64,000 nucleotides of DNA from Daucus carota subsp. sativus (Eukaryota; Streptophyta; Magnoliopsida; Apiales; Apiaceae). The notes beneath the pieces were generated by a model. The model was not told the DNA's origin, did no database searches, and saw nothing but the letters and a program-made list of their open reading frames with translations. The stretch spans positions 24,421,135-24,485,134 of the forward strand of contig NC_030385.2 in assembly GCF_001625215.2 (NCBI RefSeq), read 5' to 3'. The stretch's first letter is position 1. Every line of letters begins with the position of its first letter. A program made the position numbers and the translations under genes. Positions 23,901 through 35,466 of the stretch are shown piece after piece.

Positions 23901-25178
23901 GATGTACCACTAAAATTATATTCAATTAAATTTTACTTTGTTTGAAAAGAACACATGACAAACTTATATGTTAAATATGATCAACTAACGAAACACTTAA
24001 TAAAAATTGTAGTGGAATCTCAATACACTTATTACTTACACTTGATCACGTAATTCACAGAATTAAATTAATTTTTATATTGTTGGTAGAACACTTATTA
24101 TAATTTTAATAATATAATATTAAAAAAGTCTCGCGCACAATAATATTATATTAAAAAAAAAATCTTGCTAGGTGTTCTAATATGTTAAATCTGATAATAA
24201 AAAAAATCTATTAACTATGTTCCAAAGTGTTTAAATGCCTTTTACCAATATTAATTAAGTATTCTATAATAAAGAATAAGTATTTTTAATGTATCAATTA
24301 GTAGAATCGTATATAGAAAATTTAATGCATCAATTAGTAGAATCGTAATTAATGTATCATTAAAATTAGTTTTATAAAATTAAATTTTACTTCAAAGAAC
24401 ACATAAGAAAATCATAGTATATTATATACAACTAGCTAAATGAAACACCTAATGAAATATATTTATTATGGATATAAAACTTAAAAGAATCTTAGTAAAA
24501 TAATAAATAATGAAAATGTTTTACAAAGTATCTCTGAATATTTTGTACAAAGTCTTCTAATATTTTAAATCTTCTACAGATTCTGGAAATAGTAAGTAAT
24601 TTACTAAGATTCTGTTAAGTGTTTTTTTATAAAAAATTTCAATTAAGAGAAGAATATATATGGAACATTATATATAAATTTCATGTTTCAATTGAGAAAA
24701 AATACAGAAGATACAGAAGCATTAAATCAAAGATAAGGAAGATATGAAAGTATTAAATATGAATCTCAATAAATACGGATAAAATACTTAAAAGAATCTT
24801 AGTAAAATAATAAAGAATGAAAATAATAAAATATTTTAAATCTTTTACCAATGGATATTTTACTAAGATTCTGTTAAGTGTTTTTCCATATTTCATTTAA
24901 AAGAAGAATATGAAAAACACATAGAAAGATATAGAAGCATTAAATCAAAGATATGAAAGATATGAAAACATTAAATAAGAATCTCAAAATATATGGTAAT
25001 AAATTGTCATTGATTTCTTGTTTTCTGATGGTACAGAAATACCCCCAACATCACTAGATTTGATTGAATTTTTAAAGATATTATTTCAGAATATAATTAT
25101 AGTAAGATTCTTAATCAACGACAGATATAGGAGTTCTCTCGGTTCTCTTGATAGTCTGAGTTCTCCCAGGATCTTACT

Positions 25179-25180
<2 letters not shown>

Positions 25181-25257
<77 letters not shown>
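25181..25257. repeat. Long (TA)n microsatellite
   Basis: About 38 uninterrupted TA units, the longest in the window. They give rise to spurious Tyr-Ile reading frames on both strands. Confidence 0.95.
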
Positions 25258-25259
<2 letters not shown>

Positions 25260-25358
25260 CACACATAAAAAAGGTCCGAATGTTGCTTTCTTCTTGTATA
25301 GAGAGGAGTTGCCGAAAGTCTTCTTTTTGCCAGGCTTGGAGAAGATCTATGTCTCTGA

Positions 25359-25722
25359 TTACGGATCGTAAAGGAGATAGTTATACACAACAAGTGGAGT
25401 TACCACATAATCTTCATTAAACCATAATATAGCACCTGACATGATCTGCTGTTGGCTGATCTGTGGTCCAGTGACGGTCACGGTGAATATTTTTGTCTCC
25501 CAAACTTCGGTAATTGACAGGGTAGAAGGTTCGACAGTGATAGATGGTAGCACCAAGTGAATAGTGAATAGATGGTAGCACCAGGTGGAATGACGGCAGA
25601 GAAGTAGGTTGAGTTCGGTGCCCCTACATTAGTAACTGTCCTGGTGAATACAGCCTGAATCAGGTAACCGTCTAGCACATATAGAGAGAACGACGGGTAA
25701 TTGAGATCCCATCCATCATTTT
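25359..25722 (-). pseudogene. Subtilisin-like protease C-terminal fragment captured by the hAT element
   Basis: On the minus strand the translation shows DGWDLNYPSFSL, then VFTRTVTNVGAPNSTYFSAV and PPGATI. After a frame change it shows ITVEPSTLSITEV, KIFTVTVTGPQI and ILWFNEDYVVTPLVVYN. This is the order of the fibronectin-III-like C-terminal domain of plant subtilases (cucumisin/SBT family), whose hallmarks are NYPS, TRTVTNVG and ITVEPSTLSF. It lacks the catalytic and protease-associated domains. It also contains a ~20-bp internal repeat (gatggtagcacca-type) that breaks the frame near 25555. It is a captured, non-functional exon piece and needs no role in transposition. Confidence 0.85.
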
Positions 25723-25939
25723 TGTGATTTTTTTCGTTATTATAAAATTTTGGTTTTTTATTTCGGTATTCGGTTTTAACCGAAATAAAAAATTCGGTTC
25801 GGTAAAATAACCGAATTAAATTCGGTTCACTATTCGGTTATGATTTTTGAGCTTATTTGGTATTTCAGTTATTTCGATATTCGGTAATTCGGTTCGGTTA
25901 TTACCGAATACTCAGCCCTACTGGGAAGGATACATGGTG

Positions 25940-26140
25940 TGGGAGGGTAAGATAGTACACTAATTATATCCCTGCTAAGTGAGCAAAGAGGGTATCATAT
26001 CCTTACTAAGAGAGCAAAGAGGTGGTTTCTATGAAGATACCTGGGTAAGATGTACGCTATTATATCCCTGCTAAGTGAGCAAAGAGGCTACCATATCCTT
26101 ACTAAGAGAGCAAAGAGGTGGTTTCTACGAAGATACTAGT
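25940..26140. repeat. ~97-bp tandem duplication
   Basis: Two copies of a unit containing 'tatatccctgctaagtgagc', 'atatccttactaagagagc' and 'aaagaggtggtttcta', at about 25945-26040 and 26045-26137, with a few substitutions. No gene is seen. Confidence 0.85.
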
Positions 26141-26504
26141 CTAGTTCGGGGAGAACCATAGATGTTGATATACGTGATATAAGCGTGCACAACCATATAT
26201 CACGAAGAATATATTTTTTGATTGGGGTGTGGTGTTCGGTTACATGAATTAACTTTCTTTTTTCAAAAGAAAACACACAAGTCCACATCTCGCGTCATTT
26301 CTTTCAATTACTAGCTAGCTCGATCTCCTGGATATTAAATTATGTTGCCATGTTTGGCTGAAACAGAAAGCCCTAGACCTCCACTCTAAAATGAAGTGGT
26401 ATAACGTATACGGAAACATGTTTTAATCACAGTTTTTTTGGACAGCTTGATGCATAATTGATTCACACTAGCTAGCTAGTTTCGCTTTGGTACGTGTAAG
26501 CAAC

Positions 26505-26621
26505 TTTGTGTATAAATGCTGGCATGCTCGGGTGTTGGATTCATTGCTAGTTGTGTTTGCTCATCAACAAGTACTTGAACAACTCTACTCTTCTTTCGCC
26601 AACTCTTTGTTCATCATCAGG
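26505..26621 (+). promoter_or_regulatory. Candidate orphan promoter and first exon
   Basis: A TATAAA box at 26511-26516 is followed about 30 bp later by a transcribed-looking, pyrimidine-rich leader that ends CATCATCAG|GTTTGA, a plausible donor at 26621. No coding exon follows before the gypsy element at 26824. If real, the gene was cut off by that insertion or its next exon lies beyond it. Support is weak. Confidence 0.3.
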
Positions 26622-26823
26622 TTTGAATGAATCCACGATATTTTTATTTTAGTGTCCATATCATCCTGCATGCCTTGAGATTATTATTAAACGCTATATA
26701 TTCTGCGTTTATCTCATTATAGCTCTTCCTAGCTAGCTCCATATATACTAAACTACTCTATTATGTCGTAATATGTCGTACTCGACTAAATTATTCTAAT
26801 ATGTCGTCGCCTATGAGGCGTAT

Positions 26824-28593
26824 TGTAATATCCGTATTTTATTAATAATATTAGTTTAATAATATGATTAGAAATAGAATTAATAATTAGATTAGAAATA
26901 GATTAATATTAATAATTAGAGTTATATTATATTAGAAATAGAATTAGTAATTAGATTAGAAATAGATTAATATTAATAATTAGAGTTCTATTATATTAGA
27001 AATAGAATTAGTAATTAGATTAGAAATAGATTAATATTAATAATTAGAGTTATATTAGTTATAGGATACTTAGAGGCCTATATATAAAAACATATCAATT
27101 ATTAATAACCCTAATTAAGAGAAGCAGCCGCAGTAAAGAAAAAAGGGTGAAAAGAAAAGGGGAGAAAACGGAGAAGAGAGTACAGTGGACAGAGATTTGG
27201 TGCGTTAACTTGAACCAAGGTATCATTACTGCTACATGATTATTTAATTATTCATTCATCACTTTTGATTCCTATGTCTTCTAATCGATTATCCTGGCAG
27301 TGTACCTTGATTGTATACGACCATTAGTTTATTTAATATTTTCGTAACGTGTTATTGCCTGGTGTATATGCATTAATTCACATGCATTCCTTCACAGTCT
27401 CACGGTGAGTTTACTCCATAGGTTTACCTGCGTTAAGACTCTGGCCTATTTAGGTACAACAGGATTATTAAAATATTAATATAAGATAGGTTATGTTTGA
27501 GTAAGAGTTAATGTATAATCTGGATTAATAATAAAATTATAATTTTATATTTAGGTGCGGAGTAGGGAGTTTAGCGGATTATTTACGGCTTCTCGTGAGT
27601 GTTTGGTGTGCTAGTTTCGAGGTACGGATTCTATTACTTTTATTCAGCGCTACTCCTTTTGGTATTAAATAAATTTGATCTGTCCTATTTTAATCCGTCC
27701 GATTCGCTAAGTTTTTTTTTTGTGCTATTCATTGACTGTTTTATATTTTGAAAAATATTTTAAAAATCTGTTTTGAAAGATTGAAATATTTGTTATGCGG
27801 TTCAGTTTATTTGAAATATATGTGCCATGTGATTTTAAAGTTGTGAAAATTGTTTTGTTTGAACCCTTAGAGAGATATAGGGTATACCGAGTTACCCAGC
27901 TGTAGGGGTACTACAGCCATGTCTTTGCGGCACCATTGACATGACACTTCCGTGACAGTGTGATTGGTCACGGCGTATCCTTCTGTTAGCTCTTGGGAGG
28001 AGCTTTGGCCATTTTGATTATTTGTTCAGGATACGTGGGTGCACCCAGTTCAGTTTTGATATGATTTGTGATTTGATGGTGACGTTGTATATGCCGTACA
28101 CGTTATCCGGTTTGTTGCACACATTAGGTACCCTATGATGTGTGTATCTGTATATGTTCTGATACGATCTCGGTATGAAATATCCTAACCCCTTGTTGCT
28201 TCAGCCTGTTATTTTAAAATAACTGATTTATATTACTGTCAAAATATTTTAAATGTTTCTTGTTTTGTAAATGCTTCCAATCCGTACTGGGCATTTGGCT
28301 CATGCCGTATTCTTCTTCTGGCAGGTACTTAGGGGGATTCGGGACTGTGTGATGGAGAGCAGCCCATTCTTTTTCATTGATTAGGATTTATGGACTTCTA
28401 GCATTTATTCAGTTTTATTGCTTAGAGATTCTATTTCTTCGCATTATTCGGATTTAATTATTTTGGAGGATTAAAATCATTTTAGGAATTATCAGACTTG
28501 CTTATTATCATTTTGGAATATATTTAGTGCTCTGTTTGCAGGTTTTGGATTTGTAGGTAACCTCTCGTCTTAATTTAAGATGGGGGTGTTACA
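26824..28593 (+). repeat. 5' LTR of the gypsy element
   Basis: A 1770-bp LTR. It contains three copies of a 64-bp AT-rich tandem unit (about 26866-27058) and a TATA-like 'tatataaaaac' near 27080 followed by the presumed transcript start. It ends at TTACA directly before the primer-binding region. Confidence 0.9.
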
Positions 28594-28597
28594 AAGT

Positions 28598-28609
28598 TGG
28601 CATCAGAGC
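28598..28609 (+). other. Primer-binding site, initiator Met-tRNA type
   Basis: TGGCATCAGAGC lies five bases after the LTR end. It differs by one base from the usual plant TGGTATCAGAGC site complementary to initiator Met-tRNA. Confidence 0.8.
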
Positions 28610-28793
28610 TCAGGTTCTTTCCTGTTGAAAACCTATTTAGGTTGACTTGTGAGAGTGGGTAGACGTTAGGATGGGTATTCTGTTTAAATTCATTTCAACT
28701 GCTCACTTCATCTGCGCAATTCATTTGATATCTGCTTGTACTATTTTATTATCCAATCTCGTTTTCTTATTCGCTTCGTTTCTTATATTGTAG

Positions 28794-31700
28794 ATGCCTC
28801 CTAGACGTGAGAATACTAGGCGCGATAACGTTAACATTGGTGCAGCTGAGTTAGCTCAGTTGATAGCTCAAGTAGTGACTCAGGCTTTGCAACAAGCTGC
28901 GCAAAATCAGGGAAACCCAGGAAATAATGAGGAGCAACAAAATCAGCCGGATGCACTAGCTTGGTTCGATAGGTTTGTTAAGCAGAAACCGGATTCTTTT
29001 CATTCAGCACCACAGCCTATTGATGCTGAAAATTGGATTGTTCATCTTGAGAAGATTTTTGATGCATTGGGATGTGATGACGCTACAAAGGTGAGGTTGG
29101 TTGTTTATAAGTTAGAGGGGGATGCTCAGAGGTGGTGGAGAGGAGTGAAGACTATCAGGGGTGATGCATTTGTTGAGGCATTGACTTGGCAGGGGTTCAC
29201 AAATTTGTTTTATGAGCAGTACTTCTCAAAGGCAGAGAAGGATGGTTATATGAGAGAGTTTAATTCTATTGAGCAGAAGCATGATGAGAGTATCACTGAG
29301 TATCTTGCGAGATTTATCAGGTTGGCGGGATTTGCTGGGACTTCTGCAGGGACTGCAGCACAGCAGGCTGAAAAATTTAAATGGGGGCTGAAGTCGTCTC
29401 TTAGGATGTCTATCATTTCTTCCAGATTTCAGAATGTAGCAGTTCCGGACTAACAGATCTGATAGTGGTCGTAAGAGGGGTAGAGATGATCAGCTAGTCA
29501 CAGCACAGGGCAGACAGGGGTATGGTGGTCGGAACAGTCGGTATGGACAGTGGCGTGGACAGAACCAGAATATGGGAGGTCATACAGCTCATGGTCAGAG
29601 ACAGAATCAGTATAGTGGTCAGAGGCAGGCTCAGCAGGGGCAGACTCAGCAGTTTCAGCAGCAGCCTAGACAGTGGCAGAATCGTCAAAGGGGACAAGGA
29701 CAGGGACGTTATCCAGCGTATGGGGGTAACCCCAATATGATTCTGGTGGCTCCTTGTGCTACATGTGGTAGACACCATCCGGGTAGAGCTTGTTATAAAC
29801 AGACTGGGGCATGTTTCTCGTGTGGTTCGATGGATCATAGGTTAAAGGATTGTCCACGTAATAATGGTGATGGAGGTAGTGGCAGTGGAGGTCAGCCGAA
29901 TCAGCAGAATCAGCAGAATCCTACAGGCAGAGTCTTCGCATTGACTTCTTCTCAAGCGGCAACTAATCCAGGTACTGTTTCCGAAACGGTTTTTGTGGGT
30001 ACACGTGATGCTTATGTGTTATTTGATACTGGTTCGACTCATTCTGTGGTATCGCTATCATATGTTCGTTATCTTGGTGTCTTACCTTCATTATTATCTC
30101 CGCATATGTCTATTGCTACCCCTATGGGGACTTCTGTTAGTATTTCTGATGTGTACCGAGAGTGTTTGATAGTTGTGGGGGATAGAAATTATAAGGTCAA
30201 CTTGCTTCCGATGATGATGCATGACTTTGACATTATTTTGGGTATGGATTGGTTGAGTGAGTATAGGGCGATGATTAATTGTGAGGAGAAACGAGTTATC
30301 TTTGGGGATGTGAATAAACCAGAGTATGTATACCAGGGGTCTCAACCAAAAGGGGAGGTTAAGTTGATTTCAGCTCTAAAGGCGAAGAAGCTATTGTCTA
30401 AGGGTTGTGATGGTTATCTTGCTTTTGTGAAGGATACATCCAAGGTTGAGTCTCGTATAGAGGATTATGCAGTTGTGAGTGAATATGCAGATGTGTTTCC
30501 CGATGAGTTACCAGGTTTGCCACCGCATCGAGAAGTGGAGTTTAGTATTGAACTTGTTCCAGGTGCAGAGCCTATTTCTAAGACGCCGTACAGGATGGCA
30601 CCACTAGAGTTGCACGAGTTGAAAGAGCAGTTGCAAGAGTTGTTGGATAGGGGATTTATCAGGCCTAGTGTGTCTCCGTGGGGTGCTTCAGTGTTGTTTG
30701 TTAAGAAGAAGGATGGGTCTATGAGATTATGTATCGACTCCAGGGAGTTGAATAAGGTGACTATCAGGAACAGGTATCTGTTACCACGTATTGATGATTT
30801 GTTCGATCAGTTGCAAGGGGCGAAGTATTTTTCAAAGATTGATTTGAGATCGGGTTACCACCAGTTGCGGGTGAGAGATGAAGATATTCCTAAGACGGCT
30901 TTTCGCACTCGATATGGTCACTATGAGTTTCTTGTAATGTCTTTTGGGTTGACGAATGCACCAGCCGTGTTCATGGACTTGATGAACCGGATCTTTCATG
31001 ATTACCTTGATAAGTTTGTTGTGGTCTTCATTGATGATATTTTGATATACTCTAGGAGTAAGGAGGAGCATGAGGAGCATTTGCGCATTGTGTTGGGAAT
31101 TTTGCGAGAGAAGAAATTGTTCGCAAAATTTTCAAAGTGTGAGTTTTGGTTGGAGCAGGTTGCATTTTTGGGGCATATTGTGTCTGGTAAGGGAATTGAG
31201 TTGGATCCTGCGAAAGTCGAGGCTATCACTAATTGGCCGAGACCTAGCAACGTTACAGAGGTGAGGAGTTTCTTGGGTTTGGCAGGCTACTACAGGCGGT
31301 TTGTTTAGGGGTTTTCGTCCATAGCCTTGCCAATGACTCAACTAATGAGGAAGGGTGCTAAGTTCGAGTGGAATGATGATCGTGAGCAGAGTTTCCAAGA
31401 GATAAAGAAGAGGTTGGTGTCAGCTCCTATACTTGTTTTACCATCAGGCAGTGGGGGATATCAGGTTTACAGTGATGCTTCTAAGAGAGGTTTGGGGTGT
31501 GTTCTTATGCAGCATGAGAAGGTGATTTCTTACGCCTCTAGACAGCTTAAGCCCTATGAGGTGAATTATCCGACCCATGACTTGGAGTTAGCAGCAGTGG
31601 TATTTGCATTGAAGATTTGGAGACATTATCTATATGGAGAGACTTGTGATATCTTCACTGATCACAAAAGTCTTAAGTACATTTTTACGCAGAAGGAGTT

Positions 31701-33408
31701 GAACATGAGGCAGAGGAGGTGGCTTGAACTTCTTAAGGATTATGATGCTAAGATTCAGTACCATCCGGGGAAAGCTAATGTGGTGGCGTATGCTCTTAGT
31801 AGGAAGAACTTCGGGAGTGTGGCATCTCTTGTTACTCAGCCGCACCTTATTTCAGATTTAGAGCGCTTAGATGTGGAGTTGTATGTTAGAGGGTCAGATG
31901 GCAGTGTAGCAAGCTTAAAGGTGGAACCTAATCTTATTTCGAAGATTAAGGATGCTCAAAAGAATGATTCGGAGTTGGATGCTATTAAATTGGAGCTGGC
32001 GAATGGGAAGCAAACCGATTTTCGTGTTGATGATGAGGGTGTGATATGGTTGGGTAGTAAACTTTGTGTTCCTTCAGATTCGACAATTCGTGAGGCGATT
32101 TTGACCGAGGCTCATAGTTCTTCATTTTCTATTCATCCGGGTTCTACTAAGATGTATAGGGATTTGAAGACACATTTTTGGTGGAATGGAATGAAGCGAG
32201 ATATAACGGAGTTTGTGGGTAAGTGTCTTACATGTCAGCAGGTGAAGATAGAACATCAGAGGCCTAGTGGATTGTTACAACAGTTAGATATTCCGATTTG
32301 GAAGTGGGAAAACATAACCATGGATTTTGTGACCGGTTTACCAAGGACTTTTAGGAAGAATGATGTCATATGGGTGGTAGTTGATAGACTTACTAAATCT
32401 ACTCATTTTTTGCCTATTCGAGAGACTACTTCTGTTCATGAGTTAGCGGAGATTTTTCAGAGGGATATTGTTAGACTTCATGGTATGCCTGTGTCTATAG
32501 TTTCTGACAGAGATACGAGGTTCACATCACACTTTTGGAAGGGATTTCAGCGAGCTTGGGGAACAAAGCTTAACTTTAGTACTGCCTTTCATCCACAGAC
32601 AGATGGACAGTCAGAGAGGACGATTCAGACGTTGGAGGATATGTTGAGAGCTTGTGCCTTAGAGTGGACAGGCGATTGGGATAAGTATTTGTATCTTGTT
32701 GAGTTTGCATATAATAACAGCTGGCACGCAAGTATTGGCATGCCACCATTTGAGGCTTTGTATGGTAGGAAGTGTAGGGCACCAACTTGTTGGGATGAGG
32801 TTGGAGAGAGAGATATTGAAGGGCCAGAGTTGGTTAGAGTGACTAATGAGAAGGTGGCGCAGGCTAGAGAAAATTTACAGAAGGCTCAATCACGTCAAAA
32901 GGTTTATGCAGATCAGAAGAGAAAGTTTGGTGGATTTGAACCCGGTGATCATGTGTTCTTGAAGGTGTCTCCTTGTAAGGGTGTTAAGCATTTTGGTATG
33001 AAGGGGAAGCTTAGTCCGAGATATGTGGGTCCTTTTGATGTTATAGAGAGAGTGGGTGAGGTGGCATATAGAGTTGCTTTGCCACCATAGTTATCTCATG
33101 TGCATAATGTGTTTCACGTGTCTGTTCCGAAGGGCTACAAGTATCATCTGTTTCATGTGGTTCAGTATCCGTTACATAAGATTAGGGAGGATCTTTCTTG
33201 TGAGGAGGAAGCGGAAGCTATTCTAGATCGAGAGGAGCGAGTGATGAGGAAGAAAAATATTTTGTTTGTCAAAGTTTTGTGGAAAAATCATTCGGAGCGA
33301 GAGGCTACTTGGGAACTGGAGGAATTTATTCGTGAGAGATATCCGCACTTATTTGATTCAGGTACGAGTTTTAGTTTCGTTAGATTCCGGGGACGGAATC
33401 CTTTTTAA
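28794..33408 (+). pseudogene. Gypsy gag-pol polyprotein, broken
   Basis: The gag portion starts at ATG 28794 (MPPRRENTRR) and is open to a stop at 29451-29453. The reading continues one frame over from about 29455, so a frameshift separates gag from the rest. Later domains share one frame: CCHC zinc knuckle [14 protein letters not shown]; aspartic protease [13 protein letters not shown]; reverse transcriptase with FIDDILIYS; RNase H; integrase with its zinc-binding CLTCQQVK; and a chromodomain-like tail. Two in-frame TAG stops interrupt it, at 31306-31308 (end of RT/start of the connection) and 33088-33090 (before the chromodomain). Three lesions make autonomous activity unlikely, though the LTRs are near-identical; mobilisation in trans is possible. 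Confidence 0.92.
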
Positions 33409-33780
33409 GGGGGTATATATGTAATATCCGTATTTTATTAATAATATTAGTTTAATAATATGATTAGAAATAGAATTAGTAATTAGATTAGAAATAGATT
33501 AATATTAATAATTAGAGTTATATTATATTAGAAATAGAATTAGTAATTAGATTAGAAATAGATTAATATTAATAATTAGAGTTATATTAGTTATAGGATA
33601 CTTAGAGGCCTATATATAAAAACATATCAATTATTAATAACCCTAATTTAGAGAAGCAGCCGCAGTAAAGAAAAAAGGGTGAAAAGAAAAGGGGAGAAAA
33701 CGGAGAAGAGAGTACAGGGGAGAGAGATTTGGTGCTTTAACTTGAACCAAGGTATCATTACTGCTACATGATTATTTAAT

Positions 33781-35466
33781 GAGTAATTGACATTTTGCAC
33801 CCCTCATGTTTAAGCGCTTTTTCGATTTGTTCTCAAATAATTTTTTTTGGCAGTATACACCCCAAAGTTTGAAAAGCGCTTCGCTTTGCACCCCTTTGAC
33901 CAATCTCCGTTTAATTGACCGTTAAAATTAACAGATGCACCCTTTTCACTTTGCACCCCACAATTTTAATTTTTTTCATGAGTATTTTGAAATATTTACA
34001 GTGATATTTCTTTGTTCTCTGAGCTTTCAGGCCTTTCTCCAAATCCATCGAAGAGTCCATGCTTTTTTGGGCATACACATACTGCTGTTATTTCATTTGC
34101 ATCTCAGTTAACTGGTTTTCACCTAACACTTTTCATAACTAGTTTAATCAGGAAAACATAGTACATGTTAGAAGGCATGTATAGATATCGAGGTAAATAA
34201 ATAATTTAAAGGAGTATATATATTAATGTTAAAAAGGAATCTAATTCGACAGAGGCATGTCATACCATTCAGCAGTAGTTAGCAATTGGTTGATAACACC
34301 AGAAACCATTGGACCTCGCATTATTGCACGCCCTTTTTCAGCAAACCCGAAAGAAACTAACTTGACTCCCATGTATTCTGTTGGAATAATTTTTTGCGTC
34401 TCTGGGTCCTAAGGAAAAAGTCGAGTGATCATGTGTTTTATTGCAACAATTCAGTAATTGCGAAAACATTTGATTTAACTTCAAAGCTTACCATCTCAAG
34501 CAGCCGATTTTCAGGAGAGACCATTGTTGGTAGGCTTGGACCATAGACATCAGCATCAAATATACCAACTCTTGCACCCATACCAGCCAAAGTGTATGCT
34601 TGTATGCTAGGTTCACAGCTACTGTTGATTTTCCCACGCCTCCCTACACACAAGTAAGATAAGTATCAGATGGATTACGAAATTATAAGTTTAAAAATAT
34701 TTCTCTTAGATGTCAATGTGATGGATAAGTATCTCATCAGTCATCAATTATATGGTTAAAAGTTTGATAAATATTTCTTTAAGCAAGATAGTCCATTAAC
34801 CTAAGATATCAAAATAAGACCGAATAAATATCTTCGCTACCCTTGTTGGTGTAATTAGTTTTCCTACAAGATTCGGTTAATTTTAGGTGACTAGTGTGCA
34901 CTCAGTTCATCGCTCTACAATATGTGCTTCTAGTGGCAAAACAAAACTTATTTAGTAGTCCAAAGAGAACTGAGGACGGTATTAGGTATTGTGCCTGTGG
35001 AAAGAGATTGCCGAAATTTTTTACCTTGCAACTTGAAACTGCCACTATGTTTGATATTTTTTACAGTCCCATTAGAAGCTGATCAGCATAAACAGGTCTT
35101 GCTGGTTGGGCTGACATTGTAACTTCAACCTTTTTAACCCAGGGAAGTGCTGCAACCTGAAACTTTTTTATTAATGCAAACCGGTAGAACCTCCATGGAA
35201 TAGTCCAGCCTTCCAGGTATTTACTGCAAACAGCTGGGTTTCTCCTAAAAATATTTCAAAATACTCATGAAAAAAAATTAAAATTGTGGGGTGCAAAGTG
35301 AAAAGGGTACATCTGTTAACTTTAACGGTCAATTAAACGGAGAGTGGTCAAAGGGGTGCAAAACGAAGCGCTTCTCAAACTTTAGGGTGCATACTGCCAA
35401 AAAAAATTGTTTGAGACCAAATCGAAAAAGCGCCTAAACATAAGGGGTGCAAAGTGTCAATCACTC
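33781..35466. mobile_element. Pack-MULE with ~220-bp terminal inverted repeats
   Basis: The ends begin GAGTAATTGACATTTTGCAC (left) and GAGTGATTGACACTTTGCAC (right reverse complement). They stay recognisably alike for about 220 bp each (33781-34003 and 35246-35466). A perfect 9-bp target duplication TTATTTAAT flanks the element (33772-33780 and 35467-35475), as expected for Mutator-like elements. There is no transposase. The interior carries intron-containing pieces of HCF101 on the minus strand. It sits inside the gypsy 3' LTR, so it is younger than that insertion. Confidence 0.92.
34250..35156 (-). pseudogene. HCF101: HCF101 (plastid Fe-S scaffold, Mrp/ApbC ATPase) fragment captured by the MULE
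   Basis: Three minus-strand exon pieces with splice signals still in place: 35025-35156, 34492-34643 and about 34250-34408. Piece 1 reads ALPWVKKVEVTMSAQPARP, then an in-frame TAA, then NIVAVSSCK at a donor. Piece 2 starts with the P-loop GGVGKSTVAVNLAY and, after a small duplication that shifts the frame, LAGMGARVGIFDADVYGPSL. Piece 3 gives KIIPTEYMGVKLVSFGFAEK and IMRGPMVSGVINQLLTTAEW. The order matches HCF101, which delivers 4Fe-4S clusters to photosystem I. Retained introns show capture from genomic DNA, not mRNA. The stop, the frameshift and missing ends rule out a functional product. Antisense or small-RNA effects on the parent gene are possible but unseen. Confidence 0.87.

Larger units (their letters stand above)
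22972..25920. mobile_element. hAT-type transposon (2.95 kb, non-autonomous) carrying a host gene fragment
   Basis: The ends are inverted: left TAGGACTGAGTATTCGGT, right reverse complement TAGGGCTGAGTATTCGGT, 17 of 18 matching. Both are followed by dense CGGTT/AACCG subterminal repeats. The 8-bp target duplication CTGGGAAG is perfect (22964-22971 and 25921-25928), the hAT signature. No transposase is present. The interior has AT-rich tandem repeats, a long TA microsatellite and a minus-strand subtilase fragment at 25359-25722. The insertion lies about 480 bp past the BPC stop codon. Confidence 0.88.

Noticed and set aside
25018-25393. Long open frames with Tyr-Ile repeats on both strands
   Set aside because: They are translations of a (TA)n microsatellite, not proteins.
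25359-25678. A subtilase gene
   Set aside because: Only the C-terminal domain is present, frame-broken, inside a hAT element with a perfect target duplication.
34438-34653. A functional minus-strand HCF101 gene
   Set aside because: Only three damaged exon pieces are present, inside a MULE, with an in-frame stop and a frameshift.
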